Assembly: GCF_000002235.5 (NCBI RefSeq)
Contig: NW_022145603.1
Location: forward strand, 32,163,445 to 32,227,444
DNA: 64,000 nucleotides
Direction: 5' to 3'
Origin: Strongylocentrotus purpuratus
Lineage: Eukaryota; Echinodermata; Echinoidea; Camarodonta; Strongylocentrotidae
The stretch's first letter is position 1. The number at the start of each line of letters is the position of its first letter. The notes under the pieces are model-generated. The model ran no database searches and was not told the origin of the DNA. It saw only the letters and a program-made list of their open reading frames with translations. Both the position numbers and the translations under genes were made by a program. Positions 34,021 through 47,182 of the stretch are shown here, in pieces.

Positions 34021-35323
34021 CTATATATTCAGTGCGGCGCGACCGATCGGCATGACGGTTGGGCCAAGGAGGAAAACGCGCGAAATTATAGGTGCACAAT
34101 AATAATTGACAAAATACAAGGGGGGTTACTCAACAGGTACACGGGCACGTTGACGGGCTAGAATAGCCAGACACACTCATTTGGGTGCGAGATCATCGTA
34201 CACAATGTGTCGTGTGTATTTCGTAATGGACAATTTGTAATGTATTTAGCGACAAATACGATGATCTAGAAATTTACGAGAAATTGCGCCGAAATTGAAG
34301 ATCGCAGAACGTTTACATGAATTTTGTTCATCATGTTTGGTCTTTCCATACCTCTTTGTTGGCCTAGTTAGCCCCTTGCTGTGATTTGATTTTGACGGGG
34401 ATCGACCTGGGAAAGTGGTATCACTAGTCATGCTAGTGGAATCCTATCCTTCCGATTTTCAATGCTAAATTATGATTTTTTTTTGGGCACGGACAAAAAA
34501 TACACGGAACACAGGTAAGTCCCTTTTCGTCAAATGCTAAGCCTAGTACTGCTGGTTTAATATTGTAAAGTTGTAGAATTTAGTGAACGAACTGACACGG
34601 CTCAGATCTCAACTGTGGTGGTGAATGCAGACAGCCCATGCGAGGGCCGGGCAGTCCTTCCATACATGTACAGCTGAGCCCGACGCAACACGGTTGATCA
34701 CTGGCAGCTAGCTACCGCAGTCACTTTGCTAGTATACAAACCCAATGTTTATTTCAACTTGTAATCGATTCTCAAATCTCGCCATTGCAAGCAGACGACA
34801 GACATTAGCGCATGCGCAGTATAGTTACTCCTGATAGATGGCGCTGTTTGAATTTTAAAATTGTTCATCGAACGGCAAGCGACTGAACCGTTCATTCGGC
34901 CATTTCAACATTGAGCATTTGGGCATATATTTCTGCTTTTTTGAGAATTTAGGTTGAAGTATTGCCATCTAAACCTCTGAAGACAATATTCAAACAATAT
35001 TGAATGGATATTTCGCACCCAAAACCCTTGAACTGCAATTTTACCATTACTGGTCTTTACCTTTAAGTAGTTGCTATCGTATAAAATATTGATGCAATCA
35101 AAACATAGTTATATATTTAGTCGGTAATGCACAAGTTGCAGTCTGTCGTCTTTTCTTTATTTGTACACATTGATCAATACAATCACATGGACAGCTGAAC
35201 AGTAGCAAGTCTCTTTTGACTCTGCCCAAGTTTTTAATGAAATAAATGCTCAACCCGAGAAATGTAATTGAATTGTATTCATTCCAATTGAATGAACTCA
35301 TATAATAATAATTAAAGTATTTT
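34021..35323. other. Spacer 3' of gene B, no gene seen
   Basis: No counterpart of gene C's linker exon and no Roc, COR or Death coding text was recognised here. Confidence 0.5.
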
Positions 35324-35690
35324 GGGCAAGGAATAAGGAATTTTATAAAGCTTTTTGAAATGACTAGTCACTAGAGGGCGATATTCAATTTGATGACATC
35401 ATTTGTGGACAACTCTCCATGTCTTTTGTACATCAAATTTCATGTTTTTCCTTCTTTCTTGTGATTGAGATAATCTACTCCCCTAAAAGCAAGGCATAGA
35501 ATGCTAAATGATATTCTACTTTACATGTTATTAAGTCGGATCAAGAACACAAATAAATACGAAGAAAACGAAAGAGTTGTGAAATTTGATGTACAAAAGG
35601 AGTTTTTCACAAAATGATGTCATCAAATTGAATATCGCCCTCTAGTGACTAGTCATTTCAAAAAGCATTAGCTTCCTTATTCCTTGCCCG
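35324..35690. mobile_element. MITE with about 90-bp TIRs
   Basis: GGGCAAGGAATAAGGAA at the left mirrors TTCCTTATTCCTTGCCC at the right. The inverted match runs inward through GAAATGACTAGTCACTAGAG and GATATTCAATTTGATGACAT on both arms. ATTTT on both sides may be the target duplication. No coding content. Confidence 0.85.
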
Positions 35691-35909
35691 ATTTTGTTCA
35701 AATTTTCACTGATTTTATTCAAATATCTTAAACTTTACAATAAAAGTAACTTAGTATGAAGGTTTTGGTTTCCTTTAAATACGATTGAAACAAGTATCTA
35801 TATATTTATACTTATAGATTGTGGGTTAGTTCTCTTTCTATACTTAGGAATTTTAAGGTGTAAGTTCTTATTCGTATCCAATTCACAATGCTATACATCT
35901 TAACATAAT

Positions 35910-38900
35910 AATTCCTAAAAGCGTACATTATTAAAAAGATCATTTCATGGAAGTCAAAATATGCTGCGAAAATAGATTATCAATTTTTTAAGAAAATTAT
36001 TCTCTTGTAAATGAATGATATAGAGTGTTTTAAAATGGTATGAGTTTAATACAACAAAATATCGCTGGTATATCCCATTTCCTGAGAGGTGCCTTTCTTC
36101 CTAAAATAAAAGTTAATGATTGGAACTGAAATCCATCGACTCATCTTTTTTGTTATAATCACCGGTAGTCTTGAATGGTTGATGTACGAGGGAGACTAGA
36201 GCCTCGTACACAATTAGAGAGCAAACATTGAGAGAGACTGAGTGTGTACATGTATTTACGAAAGCAGTGAGACGATTTCCGTAAGAGTTATCCTGAAGCG
36301 TACATAGTTGTTTACATAATTTCATGGAAGTCAAGGTTTGATTATGGTGTGGAAACAAATGATAATTTTTCGTTTTATTCAAGTCATGCTTGCATGTAAT
36401 CAGAACATTTTTTGTTTTTTCCCCAAAAAATCTGGCTCAAATGGATTTGTACATGCCATTTTCAATACAATGGTGCTCGGTGAAGCGTGTTATGAAAGGC
36501 TGTGATAAATATATCATTTGAAAGCACCCCGGCCCCTGGATACGTCACTGATGTCTTCCTAGTGTTCATGCATATAACGAGGAAAATAGATTTCTTTACA
36601 TGCTTTTCAATTCGTCCACAAAAGCTCTCCTAGGTTGAAGTTCAGACTATAAGCCAGACAATAGACTTTATTTCATTCGATTTTTTCTTCTCTTCCATCA
36701 ATAGCAGGTAGTGCCTGAATTGCTTACACCGGGTATTACTCTAGCGGAGCGGTAAAATCCCACCTTTAGGCAATTTACATAGAGGAAGCAAATTTAATCT
36801 CACAGTGGGGTTCAAAAGGTTTATAATTTTCATTTCAATCTGACATTAGTATCGTCATTAAAGGTACTATGTCCCATTTGCAGGCCAAAAAAAAATGAAA
36901 AAGTTAAATTCCAACTGCATTTGAAAGATAATACTAATTTAGAACTTCCCTAAAAAAGGTGGGGCTTGAAAATGTCTTCAAGTGGGAAAATAACGACTAT
37001 TAGTTGTCAAATCGACTTTAGGGCTATAGAGCCCAAAAGTAATAGTCTTGATTTTCAGACAATTGTACCGAATGGTCATACGTTTTATACTGCGCAAAGA
37101 TTCAATCAGTTTAATCTTGGCCATCACAAGAAGTGGGTTATTGATGTAGACAAATGTTCATGTACCCTTTACAACTCTTTTCATGTATGTTATTACCAAA
37201 GAAGAAAAAAGCCAGTCAGTCACTCAATAGTGTCTGACAGTGAAGTCTAGCAAGTAAACGGGTTTCCTTGCATAATTTGAATATGAGGACACTGCTAATG
37301 TTTAAATTTCACAGATAGGACATACATGACATATTCATAAATCCTGCAAAGTTCTACAGCATTTGAGGTTGGTTGCAAAAGGGACATAGTACCTTTAAAG
37401 TAATTTTAAGCGCAAGGGGGTCTCCTTACTGTATTGACCATAAATAGAAATCCGACCTTCATAGTAAAGAACTTTCAAAAAAAGCGGAAAAATCAGGGAA
37501 GCAGACAAGTGAAATGTAGAATAAAATCGGACAAAAACTAACAAAGATTTGACTTTTAGAAAGTTGTAATAAGTATACGTATCTGAACTTAAAATTTTCT
37601 GAATCGGTAATGTTCTGTAATGCAGTGCCAGACAATTTTCTAATTTATTCCAAAACACAACATTAATGAAATATAGATTCATCTCTCAAAAAGGAATGAC
37701 TCGGGATGGTCTTTTTCCTTTTAGAGGACCTATCGTAATAAACTATCTATAACAGGCCTATATTTCGAGTAGTGACCCAAGGGAGACGACAATAAGAACA
37801 AAACAGAAATTAATGATATTTTTGTACACGACAAACGGGAGTATTGTTAATGACTACGTCAAAATCCACTGACAAAATTGCCAATTTGAGAATCGCATAG
37901 CTACACTGATGTGATATTTCAAACATTCATAACTTTCCTATTATTAAGCTGATTGATTTCTAACTTTCACCATTATGTTATTCTTATTTGTTTCGCTTTT
38001 ATACAAATGGACTAGTTACAAAGATAGGAATGCCCTATTAATTAATCGTGTGCATATGCATCATGCTCCGGTGACCATTGCCCATAGGTCAATATCGTAC
38101 ACTAACTGAATTTCTAACTTTAAATATTAGATTCAAGATTTAAATGATTTTATTTCCCCTGCAAAACATTAAACAATAAAATTTCAATGTTATATGATAT
38201 TATACCTAAACATGGCCCTAACTCTTTTTTTTACATATAGCTCTGATAAAATGAAACTTCTTGGTTTGGAGTGATGTGATCGGAGTAAAAGAAATGTTTC
38301 ACAGGGGACAGGTTAAAATGCTAGAATAAAAAACATTTTAGAAGGTAAAAACGCCAGAGGTTTAAATGCTAGACGTAAACATGTTTCATTATTTCGTATC
38401 GATTGAATGAGCAATGATTTTTTAACTATTCTGTTTGGAAGTATATTTGGAGCAAGTTTGAATACTATACGACAAGCTGTTTTCCAAAAGGGAGTATCAA
38501 ATGTCAACCAAGGGAATTGTTTAAAGAACAGCATCAGCCGGAGTCCCCTATGTTAATTTTGTCACTAAAGTAACATGCCGCCCTCTTGTGGAGTTGATTA
38601 AGAATGTCATAGTTTGTATCATTTCTCCCTGTCCATACATTACAGAAAAACAACATGTGGGGCATGACTAACCCAGTATACCTGGGATAATTGAAAGAAA
38701 GAAAATATCAGTCTCATTATAACACCTGAGTTATGTTTGACTTTATTCGCAACTAGATTATTTATCGCTCGAGAGGGCTATCTTTAAGGTTCTGAATTGC
38801 TAAAACTTGATAGATTCTGGGGGATTTGAAAATGCTCGCGCATTTGCGCATACTGTGGCTTCTCCCCACCCCCGTTTGGAAAAATCCTGAATCCGCTGCT

Positions 38901-39090
38901 GCTATTTACCATTCCATGTTTTACGCTTAGTAGCAAACAAACCCCTTTTGTAACCACTTATTTCAATATTACTTTTAGATAGCTATGCTCGCTTGGATGT
39001 TTTCCATTATTCCATTATTTTCTCCTGGAAGTTGGGAAAAAAGACATGTTTGGTGCTAGGTTGCAAGATTGAGGGCCTAAGTTATTACAT
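35910..39090. repeat. Block duplication, unit 2
   Basis: Second copy of 26108-29480. It carries a TTAA-flanked insertion (36862-37394), lacks the hAT-like MITE of unit 1, and lacks about 430 bases that correspond to 26565-27000. Confidence 0.9.
36862..37394. mobile_element. TTAA-flanked MITE (piggyBac-like target)
   Basis: Ends AGGTACTATGTCCC and, mirrored, GGGACATAGTACCT, each next to TTAA. Unit 1 at about 27470 reads TCATCAAAGTAATTTT without the insert. A 94-residue ORF inside (36966-37250) has no recognised domain. Confidence 0.8.
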
Positions 39091-39954
39091 GGGAACGGAC
39101 GCTAGAACGCTAAGGCCCAAATTTACAAAGGAGGTTTGTCGACAAGGGTTTAAGTACACTGTACGTCATATGAAAAAAACATCAGTATAGATACGAGAAA
39201 TATAGCTTATTGCAACATATGTCCACCTTACCATGACACATGGGAAACGCTTGAGCTACGTAAATTCGGCTGTCTTCAGAGGTAAAAATGTTACATGTAA
39301 AAATGTCACGATTATTAAAAAATGTCACAGATAAACATGACAAAGGTAAAAATGTCAAAAGCAAATATGTCAGAAGTTTAAAGCATTTTCCATGTTTTGT
39401 TCATACAACGTCAAGCAGGGGAGAAGGTAAAAGATAAAGAAAATAATAAAGAGGAGGGGCATTGCTTGTCATCTTCAATTAGGTCTAATCTAAAAAAAAT
39501 TGTCATATAGGAATTAAAAAACGAATTTTGCGAGGCTATATAGAAGCGATTTGAATGAGGATAATTTGATTTTAAGTCTAGGATTTGTATGCTAGATAGT
39601 TCCATCTTGAAGCTTAAGAGTATAGGAAAAAATTAATTCTGATAACAAGATGGTGTGGTATTTTGTTAGTCTGATAATCATCTTGTTTCAGCAACAGGAA
39701 TTTATTATATTTATAGAGTCAAGAGGACATTCTTCCTCTTCTCCTTTGGTTCTTTCTTCGTCTTACTAGGGCCGGCACAACTAAGATTTTCAATCTTTAG
39801 GGCTGGTCTTCACACGGCCTGTTCTCTATCTTTTTTTTTATTTTCCTACTATAAAATAAATTTGATTTATACATTGCACATGCTTTGTTTTGAACTACAT
39901 CGGTTTTGGGGGTATGAATGATGTACATTGTATATGTTCATTATTTATATTTAT
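39091..39954. other. Spacer between duplicate units
   Basis: AT-rich, with GTAAAAATGTCA-type short repeats near 39280-39370. No gene. Confidence 0.45.
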
Positions 39955-40460
39955 TTATATCGAGTGAATAAACTTTGAACTTTGTGCTATTCTGTTTAAA
40001 AGTATAGTTGGAACAATGTTATGAACAACTTTGAAACAACAAGCTATTTTCTGAAAGAGAATATCAAATATCGCCTAGCTAATTGTTTAATAATTTCTCC
40101 CTGTCCATACATTACACAAAAATATCAGTCTGTTTTCAGTCGTCTTAAACATGTAACACCTAATTTATGTTTGACTTCTTTCGCAACTAGATATTCTATC
40201 GCTCAAGACGGCTACCCTCAAGGTTTTGGACAGCTAAAACTTGAGAGCGTCTGGTTGGCTCTGCCCCTGGACCTCACCCAGAAATGCAATGGCGTTTGTG
40301 CATACTTCGCTTTCGCTTCGCTCCCCCTCCCTCCCCCCCCCCCCCCCCCCGTTTTGAGAATCCTGTATTCGCCTCTGCTATTTACCATCCAATGTTTTGT
40401 GCTTGGCAAACAAACCCCTTTTGAAACCACTGATTTTAATATTCCTTTTAAATAGCCTTC
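39955..40460. repeat. Third, partial and diverged copy of the block
   Basis: GAATAAACTTTGAACTTTG through CGCTCAAGACGGCTA and AATCCTGTATTCGCCTCTGC aligns loosely with about 28445-29340 and 38400-38950. It is more diverged than units 1 and 2 are from each other. It includes a long C-run at 40335-40350. Confidence 0.75.
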
Positions 40461-40903
40461 GCTCAGATGTTTGCCATTATTTTTTATTTTTGCAAACATA
40501 GTAAGGTTTCAAGCAGTCGTCTCGACGGTCGTGAGTAGTTGGTTCTTAGGGCCCTTTTGGACCAACGGGTCTATATGGTCTGTTTCGTTTCAGTGTTCAT
40601 AGTAGGTTTTCTAACCCAAACACACATTCTCAGCCAAAAAGAACCGTTTTTCCCTATATGATTGTTATAATTTCGCACTTTGGGCACATTTGACCCAAAT
40701 TGAGATTTCACACTGAAACCAATGATTTCAAGAAGGGGACTGTACGTTTACCTGTTGGAGTAATCTATGGACAATGTAGACACTACTTGCTATAATACGA
40801 CGGTCTGGCTTTTACTCCGGACTTTAATCTAGGGGAGCAATTGTGGGGTGAGTTGAATAGCAGGTTAATACAAATAAATCTCTTTATCGTTATGCATGAA
40901 CAC

Positions 40904-41094
40904 CAGTTGCTGATCCAGGGACCATGGAGCACCTACTTCTAGCCCCCCCCCCCCCTCCCCTCGCAACCAGAGAATAAGAGAACGGGGAAACAAATATTTG
41001 AGTTCATGACCTTTTACTGTATGTTTTATTTCGCTTGCTTGATATTTAGACTTATACCCCCTCCACCCCCAAACCCATCCCGGATTCGCCACTG
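40904..41094. mobile_element. Possible short hAT-like element
   Basis: CAGTTGCTGATCCAGGGA at the left resembles, mirrored, CAGTGGCGAATCCGGGAT at the right. Flanking 8-mers do not match, so the call is weak. Confidence 0.4.
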
Positions 41095-41099
41095 GGATA

Positions 41100-44000
41100 G
41101 ACATTGTTATGAAAATGAATAATGGGATATTTACCACTTTGCAAGTTATTAACCAAGCTGTGGCATACTGAAATATCTTGAATGTGTATTTTTTTTCTTC
41201 TTCAAAATCCCCCATGAAAAAGAAAGAGAAATACAAAATAAATCCAGATTACTTGCTCTTTGGAATACACACGACTTTTTGAAATGTGCAATACAAATAT
41301 TGTAAATAATATAATACATTGAAACATAATGTGTAGGTTTTACCTTATTTTAACATCTGGAAAATCATGAGCTGTTGAGAATTGTGACAAAATTCGAAAA
41401 ACTAGCTCTTATCGCTAATGCAAACCCTCTTTATACCGCTACAAAAATAGTATAAATATGTTAAGAAGTTCCTAAAAATTAGTTTTTCATCAAAAATCTC
41501 AAATCTATGTCCATTACAAACGTGTTTTCCGCGAATACCTTCATACAAATAGGTGCATCAATACATGGATCTACTCTATCACTAATCATCATCATAATCA
41601 TTATATCTGTATTGTCTTTTTATTTTCTCGACATTATAAGGCACTGTTTTTTTTAACTTATACCAAATGTGTCCACAAATGGGTCCAAAATGAAATTATG
41701 TTTACTCACTTTAAACTTATATTTTTAGGATCAGGACTAATCATATTTTTGAGAAATGCAAATTCTGGACCTTAATCTATCTCCTTATTTGTTCACCAAA
41801 TATGAATACTTTGAGTTGTTACAATTTTATTGTGAACTATAGCATAACTTATAACTGTGATATAAAACTCATTTGCTATTAACTATACCTTTAAATATGT
41901 TGGGTCTTTAAGAATATGTTTCAGAGATTAATCATGCAAATTTTGAGTTTCTATCTTGAAAAATACAGATTTTGTATCCCTTGAAAGTGATAAATAGCTC
42001 TAAATTAGGGCTTTGACAATAACAAGTTTTTAATTCTATAGGTAAAATGCTTTTTTCTTAGGTCAAACTTATTTTATTATAACAAGTGATGATATAAGGT
42101 AAATACTTGCAAAAAACTTGGGAACCAGTGCATTGCCTAATCATTTTCATATGTCACACCACTGATGTTTCGGACGTTACACACTGTTAACATTATAACT
42201 TTCTTCAAGTTAATTGCTTTTCTTTAGGTATTATTGATCTCAGTTACTTTAATTGTTTGCAGAAAAATACTTCTGTAACATTTATGGGAAAAAAATGCGC
42301 AGTTTTAATTAGTTTAGCACATACATGTATACCAAGTTTGTCTTCATCGACCACTCAATTCATGTAAGGAATATTATTCATTTCAAGAACGTGTACCGGT
42401 AGTTAAAAATTGTTTATGTGATCTAACAGAGTGAAATATGAAGCTAATAGCAAGTTTAGTTATCAAAACTCCTTAGAAAATTCACGTAGAAACATACTCT
42501 TTATTGCATGTTATGAACAACAGTGTGAAATGGTTTGTTTCGGATGTTGCACGATGTTAACATTTCAATGAGATCATCAATTTCTACAAACTCTACAATA
42601 TAGATGTTTAATCAGCTTGCTAATGTTCTTTGCCTTCAACTATATAGCGTGTCATTCAATAATATTACTAACACATACATGTATGTAAGCAAAACATTGA
42701 AAAATCTTTTTAAAAATAAAACTATAAAAAAGTACCCCCAGTCATGTAAGTACGGTAATAAGAAATAAGTAAATCCTAATGTTTGTACATCTCGAGAATG
42801 AGACATTTTAGATGAATTTTAAAATTGTGTATGTTTTAGGTTATAATACTACTGTAGTAATAATAATAATAATAGTGGCTACTTGTATAGCGCACAGGTC
42901 CACCTTTCGGTGCTCATGGTGCTTAGAAAAGAGTACATGTAAAAGGCATAAGAAAGAAAAAACAATCAACCGAAAAACAAATTCGGAATTCTCCTAGACA
43001 TAGTAAATTAAAATATTGCAGTAATTACAACGAAAGAAACAAATAGGTTTTTAGTTGTAATTTGAATGTTTCTGTCGATGACAGTTGACGTAATTTTAGA
43101 GGGAGCTTATTCCACAGTTTTGGACCCATCCTTTACCACTATTTGTATTAGGAGGCTGTTTCAAACGACAACATTTTGTAATGCTCTTAAATAAGTATTT
43201 ATTTATTTATTTAATTGATGACCGATTGATGAATGGATGGATTGATTGGTTGGTCGGTTGGTTGGTTGATAGATCTTAACTCTTGCTGTGCCGATATCAC
43301 AGGTGACAAACAATATACAGTGTAGGTTAAACATGTACCGTATTTGCCGGCGATAAGGCCGCAGCGCCGCACCCTCAACTTTGACATTTCGTAGAGGAAA
43401 AAAACAAAAACGGACAGCCCATTTATATTTCACACTAGTGTCGGGTTGCGGTTCTAACAGATAATTCCTAGCACTCTTAACACAGAGGCAGCCCAGCAGA
43501 CATGTTGTAGGATTGATAACTACTGGCTAACTGACCAGGTTTTAATGTGTAAAAGCATTACAGCATTCTATGTAGCATTCCACATACATTCCATGCAAAG
43601 TAGAAGAAATCAATATATATTCACATAGTCCCATACAAGTATAAATCAACATCACAAAGTATTCCTGAATATTCAAACATAAACAAAGGGTATATATTGA
43701 ATATTCATAGTATATGTACATTATAATATATAAGCTCGCCTGCATCAGGTGAATATTGAAACCAATGAGAGAGAGAGAGAGAGAGAGATAGACAGATGAA
43801 AGGATGGTGGATGAAAAGGGTGAATGTGAATGAGGGATGACCTATTAATATGAAAGGGATGAATCGTGGATATGAAGGGGAGTTTCAGAAGTTCGAAATA
43901 AATCCCTACACTAGCTTATACATTTTGTATGTATGCATACATTTGAGGAAGATACTACTTGTATATTTTTAGGATCATTAAATAAGGTATTACTGGTCAT

Positions 44001-45530
44001 GCCCTTTTATTTTATACATGTGTGTACTTTCTACACAGATTAGTTACGTGTACTAAGTGCCCTTTTTAAAAGGTATTTTCAAATGAAAATCCACATTTCC
44101 CATAATTTTTTAGAAAAACATTTTAATTTGCTTGATTTTATTAACTTTATATACCTGTATCATACCCGTGTCATGTACATGTACACTGGGTATTGCTTAA
44201 ATGGGTGATTTTTAGCTTTTGTAACCTACCAAATAGTTTAGATTGACCATACAATCTTTGGTTATATGACATAATTTGGAACAACCTCTATAAAAATGAA
44301 AACCTGATGATTTGCAAACACACAGCAATGTAAATAGCAAGAGGAGAGGTTGAAAAATTGAAATTTGCTATTCTCACATCTATCTTTGCCCCTCATTTGA
44401 ACTAGTTAAATTATGAAAATGTCTGTTAACAGATCCTGTACGTTTTCCGCTCATGCATTACACGCATTGTCTATGGGACATATCGGGTTCACGCTTTTGA
44501 CCCCCAGAACGATCTTTATTGCAATGACGAACATGCACCAAATCCCCTTGGTTTTTGCACGCAGTGCTTGCGAGCCCTTTCCACGTCCTTTCCCATATCC
44601 CAATTTCTTTCAAACTTCGTAGGCATAGTCACTACCATCCCATCAAGGTCACCGTTGAGGCCTTTCTTTCGCCCTACCTATCTCCAATATCACAGAAGCT
44701 ACAGACTTCGTACAAATTGCTCTGGATAGTCCAAGAGTAGCTCTTTCGTTTGACACGTAAAAACATAGCGTCATTGCACGCACATCGTTGTGACACGATT
44801 GCATTTCTAGTTTACATATTCATGTCATGGCTGTTGTTAGCTCAAAGTCAAAGACCGAAACTATTTCATTTTCTGTTAAATTTCAGTTTCCTCATGTGGT
44901 CAGGCATCAAATGGGACTGGGATTCTTAGTAATAACGTTTTTACATTGAATTCCAAATAGGATTTGATCTAGACTTCTAATAAAAGTCAAGATCTAGCAC
45001 TTTTTTTAGCAGTCTAGACCACTCCAGCATGCTAATGCGTATTGACCTCGAGCAGTAGCACTGCACCCTATCGATCTGTTGTTGTCCCTCCGCTTTTCGG
45101 AGATCAGCGAGTTTATCGCATTCGCAGTAGTATAGGCTGCTGTAAATATGTTATAAAATCCTTAGTTGGAGGGTATGGAGTGCAGGCGATGGACATGAAT
45201 TTTGTAAAGATAGTGAAGTGTCAACTTTCCGATGTAAGAAAGAATAATTTAAAAAATTCAAATCACATGTCTACTGTCAAATTTGCCGGTCAGCCACATC
45301 GTATTCATTGTGTGCATCTGTGTATATTGACTTTTACACCGACACATATTTCCCTAAATAAAAGTTAATAATAATCTGATTTGTGAAATGGGATTCCATG
45401 TTTTGCCCAGGGGTAGAGAAACAGTACTTGCTAGCTTGTTTATTTGTTGAGGAAATCACTCTGGAATGTTTGATTTATTTTTTGTGTTCATTCTGTGTTG
45501 ATTGTTTTGTTTTTGTTTTTTTGGTTCCAG
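41100..45530. other. Gene-poor AT-rich stretch
   Basis: A short stretch at 41553-41620 matches 31050-31110. 42840-43190 looks like a dispersed repeat (GGCTACTTGTATAGCGCACA, GGAGCTTATTCCACAG). A GA tract lies at 43768-43790. ORFs at 42812, 44413 and 45042 have no domains and are not called. Confidence 0.5.
42840..43190. repeat. Probable dispersed SINE-like repeat
   Basis: Starts after an (AAT)n tract with TGTATAGCGCACAGGTCCAC and GCTCATGGTGCTT, and ends near TTCCACAGTTTTGGACCC. I recognise this type of text as repetitive in marine invertebrates, but cannot name the family. Confidence 0.4.
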
Positions 45531-45678
45531 GCGCAGAGATGTACATAGGCCCTCATAGAAGTTGTACAAAATCCCCCCCCCCCCACAGGCTTCACAACCA
45601 GTCATGTGACCCCTAGCCCTCCTCTTCCAATTGACCACCCCCCTGATCTTGACCTCAAGGATGCATCCTGGAAACAAA
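45531..45678 (+). other. Exon-like segment, tandem copy a
   Basis: Acceptor TTTTTGGTTCCAG and donor CAAA|GTAAGTTGTG enclose 148 bases that match 45943-46081. Shared core: ACAGGCTTCACAACCAGTCA and GATCTTGACCTCAAG. A C-run shifts the frame relative to copy b, so coding capacity is doubtful. Confidence 0.45.
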
Positions 45679-45942
45679 GTAAGTTGTGATTTAATTTATT
45701 CTATTCACATGGGAATTTGTTTCCCTAAATAGCAGTCAGTGAAACTTCTGATCAGTGAAAAAAAACATTTACATGTATGTTCTCCCATAGGATACAGTAG
45801 TGATTGCTCTCATTTCCTCTTCTTACATGATTAGGAAATCTGGATGCATAACTGTTTAATATCATGTAGATTACTTTGTATATGTATATTCAAACAACCT
45901 GCGTTGTTCATTCACTGTCTAATGTTGATAATTTTGTTCCAG

Positions 45943-46081
45943 GTGCGGAGCTATACACAGTCCTTCCTACAAGTTGTAGAAGATCTCACACAGGCTTCAC
46001 AACCAGTCATGTGACCCCTATAGCCTTCTTCCAACTGATCGCCCCCTTGATCTTGACCTCAAGAAGCAACCTGGAAACAAA
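45943..46081 (+). other. Exon-like segment, tandem copy b
   Basis: Acceptor TTTTGTTCCAG and donor CAAA|GTAAGTTGTG, 139 bases. One frame is open throughout (AELYTVLPTSCRRSH...), but no domain is recognised. The 5' intronic flank also resembles that of copy a. No partner exon is known. Confidence 0.45.
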
Positions 46082-46326
46082 GTAAGTTGTGATTTCATGT
46101 ATTGTATGTACATGGAAACTATAAAGTGCTTTCTCAAAGTAAACTCAAATGAAACTCATTTCGAATCTCATTTTATTGTTTATTCTCGGAAAAAACAAGA
46201 TCCTGTTACAATAAAGTTACCATTTATTCATAAGTTGGCTCCTTGCCTGAAAGTTTCATGTTGACTTTGTAAATCTTGCAATAAATCATCACCTCAATAT
46301 TATCATTTATGTACTATGAAATCTAA

Positions 46327-46916
46327 AGCTACAGTCCCATATACGTCCCGGACCGTCCCGGACCATCCCGGACCCCATCCGGGGTGATCCGGGATTCGGT
46401 CCGTGTTGACACCGTGTTGGCACCGGGGTGGTCCTGGATGGTCCTGGATGGTCCTGGGCGGTCCGGGAGTCGACCCCGGATGTTTTTGACGGTCAAAAAC
46501 TGCCGGGGTGGTCCGGGACGGTCCGGGACAATAGTTTGATCCGGGGTGATCCGTGTAGCCACCGTGCTGGGTCCGGGGTCATCCGTAGTGGCGCCGGGGC
46601 GGTCCGTGTTGATCCGTGGCAGTCCGGGAGTGAGTTATTGACCGCCCAGGACCATCCAGGACCATCCAGGACCATCCAGGACCACCCCGGTGCCAACACG
46701 GTGTCAACACGGACCGAATCCCGGATCACCCCGGATGAGGTCCGGGATGGTCCGGGACGGTCCGGGACATATATGGGACTGTAGCTTTTAAAGCATCACA
46801 CTTTTTTTGAACAAAACATCCCGGACCATCCCGGATCACCCCAGACCATGGTCCGGGATGGTCCGGAGTGGTCCGTGCTCGTCCGTGCTGGTCCGGCTTT
46901 ATATGGGACTGGGGCT
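46327..46916. mobile_element. GC-rich fold-back MITE (PIF/Harbinger-like)
   Basis: Left end AGCTACAGTCCCATATA, right end TATATGGGACTGGGGCT, with TAA on both sides (46324-46326, 46917-46919). Inside, 46327-46460 is mirrored at 46640-46786, including GTCCGTGTTGACACCGTGTT and its complement. The whole is built from GGTCCGGGACGGTCCGGGAC-type decamers. A second, shorter arm (46787-46916) seems added. ORFs here are palindrome shadows. Confidence 0.8.
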
Positions 46917-47182
46917 TAATGCCCTTGTAGCTATCATTACGGAACGTAATACCGATATCTAAATGACAGACTGTATTTGTAGTGGTTGCAGAACAAAATA
47001 TGTTAGAAAATTGAAAAACCCAAAATAAACTCCACAAAAGACACGTAAAACACATTTGTTTTCTGTTCCATTATGACCGTTGTTTTAATAACTCATTAAG
47101 AGATCGTGAATGTGAATTAGAATAATTCAATGCTGCATTTTCTGTAGAATGCACTTCACTTCCACCTACTTTACCTTTATGC

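Noticed and set aside
40862..40910. Inverted piece of the duplication block (reverse of about 27180-27215)
   Set aside because: About 20 bases around GTTCATGCATAACGAT match in reverse, but the match is short and next to hAT-like ends, so shared element flank is as likely as inversion.
46329..46784. Pro/Arg/Gly-rich proteins in several frames
   Set aside because: They come from the GGTCCGGGAC decamer palindromes. The same residues appear on both strands.
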